Source: Mesocentrotus franciscanus (Eukaryota > Echinodermata > Echinoidea > Camarodonta > Strongylocentrotidae). Taken from it: a DNA stretch of 64,000 nucleotides. Location of the stretch: contig CP137666.1 of the NCBI GenBank assembly GCA_037976565.1, positions 52,975,271 to 53,039,270 of the forward strand, read 5' to 3'. The position numbers were made by a program, and so were the translations under genes. Positions 59,501 through 64,000 of the stretch are shown one piece after another. The notes beneath the pieces were generated by a model that saw only the letters and a program-made list of their open reading frames with translations, did not search any database and was not told the origin of the DNA. Position 1 is the first letter of the stretch, and each line of letters opens with the position of its first letter.

Positions 59501-62500
59501 CTTTCAAGAATAAGTGCCAGAGAATTTAGAATGTGGAATGTGTCAATGCAATTTATGCATACTTGCATAGAGCAAAGTAAACAGGGCATTTTTTGTATTT
59601 TTTTTGGGGGGGGGGAGCTTTCTCATTAAATGTTTTAAGACTATAGATCCTACAAACTTTCCACCTAAAGCAGATGAGTAATCATCAAAAATAATCAATG
59701 CTTCAGTAACATCATTAATGCAATTAAATGGCTGTTTATATTTGCAAACTATATCATAAAGGGAAATGTTAAAGAGATGGCTGTTAGTCAAGAACATATA
59801 TCAATACCAGGCAGTGAGTTTATGTAACAATCACAGCAAGAGATACATCTCCTTATTCACACAGCAGATCAACCATAATAGACAGGGGATCAGAATGAAA
59901 GAAACGCCAGCCACTGCAATATTTTCAAACCCAATTATTTATTCCGTTTCACCAATTTTTTTTCTATTATATTGATCAGCAATCGCGGGTTTAGTTGATT
60001 TCACGCATAAATGTGGTAAAGTACCTGAGGAACTGTTGAATTTTGCTTCATCTGAAAAAAGAATGAACGAACAAAAAAGGGTAATATTTGGTTTCTCCCT
60101 GTCTGCGTTTCTTGTTTATCTTATCTAGCTGTAGGGTCTATATGAGCATGAACTAGTTTAACATCTCCCTATTGGATTTCATACTTGAGCAGCTCAAACT
60201 ATTCACACGTCCGCTTTAGTATTATGACTGTGGGTGAAAATCAACAGGTTGGAATTCTTAATATAACAACAAGTTTGTGGAATTTGGAAAAAGCTGACAG
60301 CCAAGTCCCATGTATAATGCATTGATGTAATCCATGGTGCATACATGCAGTCCCATGCATATGTCTGCATTCCACATTATGGCCATGCGAATTCTCAAAA
60401 GCCGACTTAGAAACCAATGAACCAAAAAGTGAATATTTTGCAGTTGTGCGTTGGGATTTTTTTTATGTTGATGGAAATCAATGAAGTAGTTACCAAAGAG
60501 AGAATTGGACACGATCAAGTTTCACAAGGAGGATAGTACTGAATAGAAATTACAGCACGGCAGAGTAAATCAAAGTTTAGTAATTATGTCTCTCATTTTG
60601 GCAAATTTTGGGTTTGCCAAATAAATAAATGTGACTGAGAAATAATCACAGTAGCTTATGAGTTCTACTAAGAAATTAAGGAACAGGTCAATTAATATGT
60701 GTATTACTAGAAGTTCTTTAAAGTGGCCTTGATTTTGACAAAAAAACAGTGAACCGAAAGCACTGCACTTGTTTACTTTTTATCGGCAAGGGCAACATCA
60801 TCGCTCCCACAAGAATAAAAAGAGTTGGGGCTTGGAATGCACTGTACAGTGCTGAATGGCATGAGAGATTGTGAGCTAAGCGGTGAACAGGTGGTGATTC
60901 AAGATGGCGATGGGGACGGCAAACAACAGGAGGCAGAAGCCAAGAGATTCCAAGGAGAGATGCAGGAAAGCGTGAAATTGTATGGCGTGTGGCGTGAGGC
61001 AGGGTAGCGACTCGCATGAGCATGCTAAGTCAAGTAGAAGGAGGAGCAAACAGAAAAACAGGAACATAGAGGATGAGAAAAGAGGAGGGCACAGGAAAGA
61101 GGAGAGAACATTAACAGAATAAAGACAGAGATTGCAGTAAAATAAAGGAATACAGTGAACAGATACTGGGCATTACCAATGACACTGGGGGGAACTTGAA
61201 GAAATTTAAAAATAATTAATTACAACACATGGACATAATATAATTAAATCATATGTTGCATGTAAACATACCTTTTCTATATTCTATAAAAAACCTACCC
61301 TTCAAATACATGTTTGTTTTATACTTTTAAAGAAATTGAATGGAGACTGGAGGATAGATTATTCATACCGGTACTTTGTTTTTCTTCATAAAGCCGTTGG
61401 CATGCTACACAACTATTCTCTTCTAGAAATTTGACATGACTATTAAATACAATAGAGATAATTTGACCTAGTATCTGAAATGCTTTTTTTTTTTCCTTTT
61501 GCAAATTGATATTTTAGCTTGCGGGGAGTAAAGAAAACCATTACAGTCATCTAGTATTTTGACAAATACAAGCAGGGAGAACAACCTGGAAAAAGACGAG
61601 GAAAAGACATAAGAACTAACCAGAGGACACAAAATATTATCTCCCATCAAAGTATTAGCAATTAGGTTTTCCTGCTGTCTTCCCATTGCTCATTAAATGT
61701 CATGGTTCACGAGGAATGACAAAAGATCGGGGGGAAAAGAAGACGTTTCTCTCATTTCAGTGGGTGGGTGTATGTATGAGGTGCATAGAGTGTGTTAAAC
61801 AAAAGGCATGGAAAGAAAATGGGGTTCATTATAAAAAAAAGAGAGAAGAGTTGATGTTGTGCAGCAACAAAGGGTAATATTAGAATGTTGATGAAGATAA
61901 AATTCTACACCTCTTCAGTGTCTAGATCTGGTGCAGATTAAACATAAAATTAACAAAGTGAAAGGAACAATACAAAAGTAATTCAAAATTAATATCAGTT
62001 TCATATCAATACAAAACAACACGTTATTCTCTACATATGAAGTTAATGGTTTTCAGGTCTAAATGTTTGAATTGTGAGGTGCAGTGCTGAACTAAAAATG
62101 GTTAACAAAGTGTGATATTTAAAAAAACGATTCATGTGCATTAAATAATAATGTAACATTTCCAAACAAAACTAATGAAGGCTACACATATCCATCCATA
62201 AATAATAACCGAACAACCAAACACGAAGGAATATATATGAAAAATAAAATGAGAATGGGGTTAATATGAGTAAAAGCCTTCCTACCTCACTCTTCATAGC
62301 AATCCTACACTGTCCTGCTTCAATGAAATAGCACCCATCGGCTCCGTCTCCCTGTCATAAGGGAAGAGAAAGGAATCCAATAAAAATGTCATTATTTCTT
62401 GATTCTGAAATGGAATCTGGCGTGATCTCCATTGCTGATGGGAGAAGCTCGGTTACAACACGAGTAATATCTTGGCTGAAGATGGCTTTCCATACAGAGG

Positions 62501-63136
62501 GATCTGCATATTGAAGAAGGTCATTTGGCTTCAACCTGAATATTAACTTTTCAAGAATACATTCATTTCCATGAGACTAATTTACTGATGCTATGGTTAC
62601 CACCTGAACTAGCAATATTCTCTTACCTGTCTGTCATTGTAGGGTAATCCAACATGTTTCAGAACACAAATGCCAATTCACTTGTTTTCTCAATAAAACC
62701 ACTGTTAATAGCAAAAGGAATGTGTTTATATTCACAACATGCATTGAAATAAGATTTGCTTCTCAGTTTAATTTGAAGAAATCTTTGTAATAGCATCATA
62801 TAAATCAAAATAACAACTGACAGAAATAGATCTATTCAGACTGATCTAAAGAAATATCATTGTGAATTAATATTAAACCAATGGCCAATGGTTGTGTATT
62901 TTAGTTCAACTGAAGAACTTTAATTGATTGAAATTCAATGTATCAATTCTTATCATACTATATAAAAGAGGGGAAAAAATTGACATATAAGAAATCAATG
63001 TTCACAGACATTTATATCTCATTGAATGTAAATATACCGACATGTAGAAATGGATTTTTACCTGAGCAATAATGCAATCTCCATCCTCATACGTCCTCGT
63101 TACTAATGCATCTGCAAGGTTCATACGTTCATATTG
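53528..63136 (-). CDS. PRKAR2: cAMP-dependent protein kinase type II regulatory subunit, 3' exons (partial)
   Basis: Minus-strand exons in transcript order: 63136-63062, 62351-62286, 60051-60025 (27-nt, optional), 55237-55180, 54189-54121, 53634-53528 (stop TAA at 53,530-53,528). All use GT-AG and fit in phase, giving 133 residues (124 without the 27-nt exon). The subunit binds and holds PKA catalytic subunits until cAMP arrives, often docked to anchoring proteins. Seen: start of the second cyclic-nucleotide domain ([20 protein letters not shown]), [20 protein letters not shown], the phosphate-binding cassette [19 protein letters not shown] with the Glu and Arg that hold cAMP, and [20 protein letters not shown], the C-terminal helix of RII. 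NKPRAAS and LLGPCM(D/E)IMKRNI favour type II over type I. The dimerisation domain, inhibitor site and first cAMP domain lie beyond the right edge. The protein stops at RLFGK, shorter than the mammalian RII tail. Confidence 0.93.
54530..54725 (-). mobile_element. LINE reverse-transcriptase scrap with GVPQGS box
   Basis: Minus-strand translation contains IGVPQGSS (about 54,595-54,625), the conserved motif of non-LTR reverse transcriptases, followed after a stop by PMLYFLI and preceded by [12 protein letters not shown] residues. Several stops: a dead fragment in a kinase-subunit intron. Confidence 0.6.
55892..55953. repeat. Hairpin element of the GAGCCAGAAGGGC family, copy 4
   Basis: GAGAGCTAGAAGGGTGCTAA faces TCAATGCCCTTCTGGCTCTC (55,934-55,953), with a loop of about 20 nt. 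In an intron of the kinase-subunit gene. Confidence 0.7.
56388..56700 (-). mobile_element. Old SINE-like copy, reverse orientation
   Basis: ATT-type tail at 56,388-56,417; then, on the minus strand, TATTAAGAGCTATACAAATC next to the tail and GTTAAATGGGTACCCAGGTA (about 56,615-56,640) further up. The block order matches the SINE at 38,421-38,720. No A/B box survives clearly. Confidence 0.6.
56866..56960. repeat. (AAT)n / (AAAT)n microsatellite
   Basis: Poly-A, then (AAT)n at 56,879-56,902 and (AAAT)n to about 56,955. Confidence 0.9.
56961..60024. other. Kinase-subunit intron, no bounded repeat seen
   Basis: AT-rich intron sequence. A CTTTACAG|AGAGCA|GTGAGT arrangement on the minus strand near 57,650-57,660 is noted separately as too short to call an exon. 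Confidence 0.4.
60025..60051 (-). CDS. PRKAR2: Candidate in-frame 27-nt microexon of PRKAR2
   Basis: On the minus strand CATTCTTTTTTCAG|ATGAAG...CCTCAG|GTACTT encodes MKQNSTVPQ in phase 0, exactly the phase left by the neighbours (MKSE| and |DNPDEEKE). Skipping it also keeps the frame. It would lengthen the loop ahead of the phosphate-binding cassette by nine residues. Without it the loop length is close to mammalian RII, so alternative use is likely if it is real. Support is splice signals and phase only. Confidence 0.5.
60052..62285. other. Kinase-subunit intron
   Basis: No recognised element or exon; moderately GA-rich at 60,895-61,110. Confidence 0.4.
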
Positions 63137-64000
63137 CTAAAATACGGAATGATAAACAAAAACATAAAAACAATTAAAACAAGTAACAAATTTAATTGAC
63201 TTGAAAATGATATTATTCACAAGAAGAGCATTATCAAGGATACTACATGTTGAATGAATGCAAAATGTGAAAACTTTCCACATTTTCCAGTATTAGTTAC
63301 ATATATCCAATACGAGCACATCAATTCGTAAGGATGTGGGCTCAAGACAGTTCAACATCTTCTCTCTTCCTTTTCCAATCAGTCATATAAATGCACAGAG
63401 GAATAAAAGTCGTTTTGAGGATTACTAGGGGCGATGAATTTAGTTCATTGACGTCAGTAATGCATGTATTACCTCAGGCAATAAACACAATTACTTTGTA
63501 ATGAGAAGTTAAAAAACTGCTTAAATCTGGCCCATCGAGTATAAAAAGTGAATTGAGTTGGTAGTCGAGGGCTGAACTGGAGCATACATGTACATGCATG
63601 CAGATATTATCATATTTTTCTACAGACAACAGAGTAAAGGGAAGACAGGGGAAGAGGGATATGGGATAAGATGGAAGAAAGTATAAATAGCACACAGGAG
63701 GGAGAAAAGAAAAAGAGGAGCAGAGGAATAAAGAGGAGGAAGGAGAGTGAGAATGAGAAATTAAAGAGATGGTGATCTGAAGGAAGTGCTTGGAGAAACA
63801 TTATCTAAGAGTGGCAGTATGACACATATAAACAGAAGCAATTACATGTAAATGTACATGGAAAGCATGAAGTTATACACCACACATTTTTTTTCTTCTT
63901 TTTTTCCTTTTCAGGAGGGGGGTTGTATTTGATATATGTATTATTCATTTGAATAACAGCATACCATTCAAACCATGACAACTGCTTATTTGAATGATAC
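63137..64000. other. Kinase-subunit intron running off the window
   Basis: No homology-supported exon in these 860 bp. A GA-rich stretch lies at 63,640-63,770. The upstream exon, which should encode the end of the first cAMP domain, must lie beyond 64,000. Confidence 0.5.

Noticed and set aside
61626..61686. Possible minus-strand exon ending TGTCCTCTG|GTTAGT
   Set aside because: It does not fit the conserved PKA-RII order (GDGADG to DNPDEE) and has no homology.
62628..62700. Minus-strand stretch with a strong donor ACAG|GTAAGAG
   Set aside because: Homology shows that the exons at 63,062 and 62,351 join directly (IIAQ|GDGADG), and the candidate contains a stop in the needed frame.
1..64000. 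CRISPR arrays, bacterial operons, ribosomal RNA genes
   Set aside because: Nothing of the kind is visible; the intron-rich genes and repeats are eukaryotic.

Overview
This is an animal (metazoan) nuclear genome window. It is AT-rich, every protein-coding gene is split by GT-AG introns, and it is full of short inverted-repeat DNA transposons, tRNA-derived SINEs and LINE relics. The mix of repeats and the protein sequences suggest a marine invertebrate deuterostome, most likely an echinoderm such as a sea urchin. That placement is an inference from general appearance; no marker sequence proves it.

Layout. Positions 1 to about 16,900 hold no recognisable host gene. This part is built of repeats: a LINE reverse-transcriptase fragment, SINE tails, an inverted-repeat element flanked by TTAA, C/T-rich tandem repeats, a duplicated block with tRNA-like sequences and a foldback MITE, a 1.2-kb unit present three times in tandem (9,683 to about 13,285), and a hAT-like element with an 8-bp target duplication. 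Positions 16,906-32,793 (+) encode a 20-exon gene whose reading phase I followed through every junction. It gives a protein of about 996 residues with an N-terminal UBA-like domain, a charged helix, a UBX domain with the FPR loop, an acidic linker and about 15 C-terminal leucine-rich repeats. Positions 36,4xx-47,153 (+) encode BDP1, the B'' subunit of RNA polymerase III factor TFIIIB (9 coding exons plus a probable non-coding first exon, 1,033 residues). Positions 63,136-53,528 (-) hold the last exons of a type II regulatory subunit of cAMP-dependent protein kinase (second cyclic-nucleotide-binding domain and C-terminus); its 5' part lies beyond the right edge. BDP1 and the kinase subunit gene converge, with 6.4 kb between their stop codons.

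The introns record many transposon insertions. The 3.3-kb intron at 24,154-27,446 is a nest of five elements whose order of insertion can be partly read. BDP1 introns carry a full-length SINE, a 1.2-kb TTAA-flanked element and a Penelope-like retroelement relic that is itself split by a small TA-flanked MITE.

The three host genes have unrelated jobs (predicted ubiquitin/p97 adaptor, RNA polymerase III initiation, cAMP signalling); nothing suggests that they act together. The least familiar items are the UBA-UBX-LRR protein, an in-frame 27-nt microexon in the kinase subunit, a start-stop upstream reading frame before BDP1, a set of TTAA-flanked MITE families that share AGGTA ends, and a four-member family of pre-miRNA-sized hairpins.
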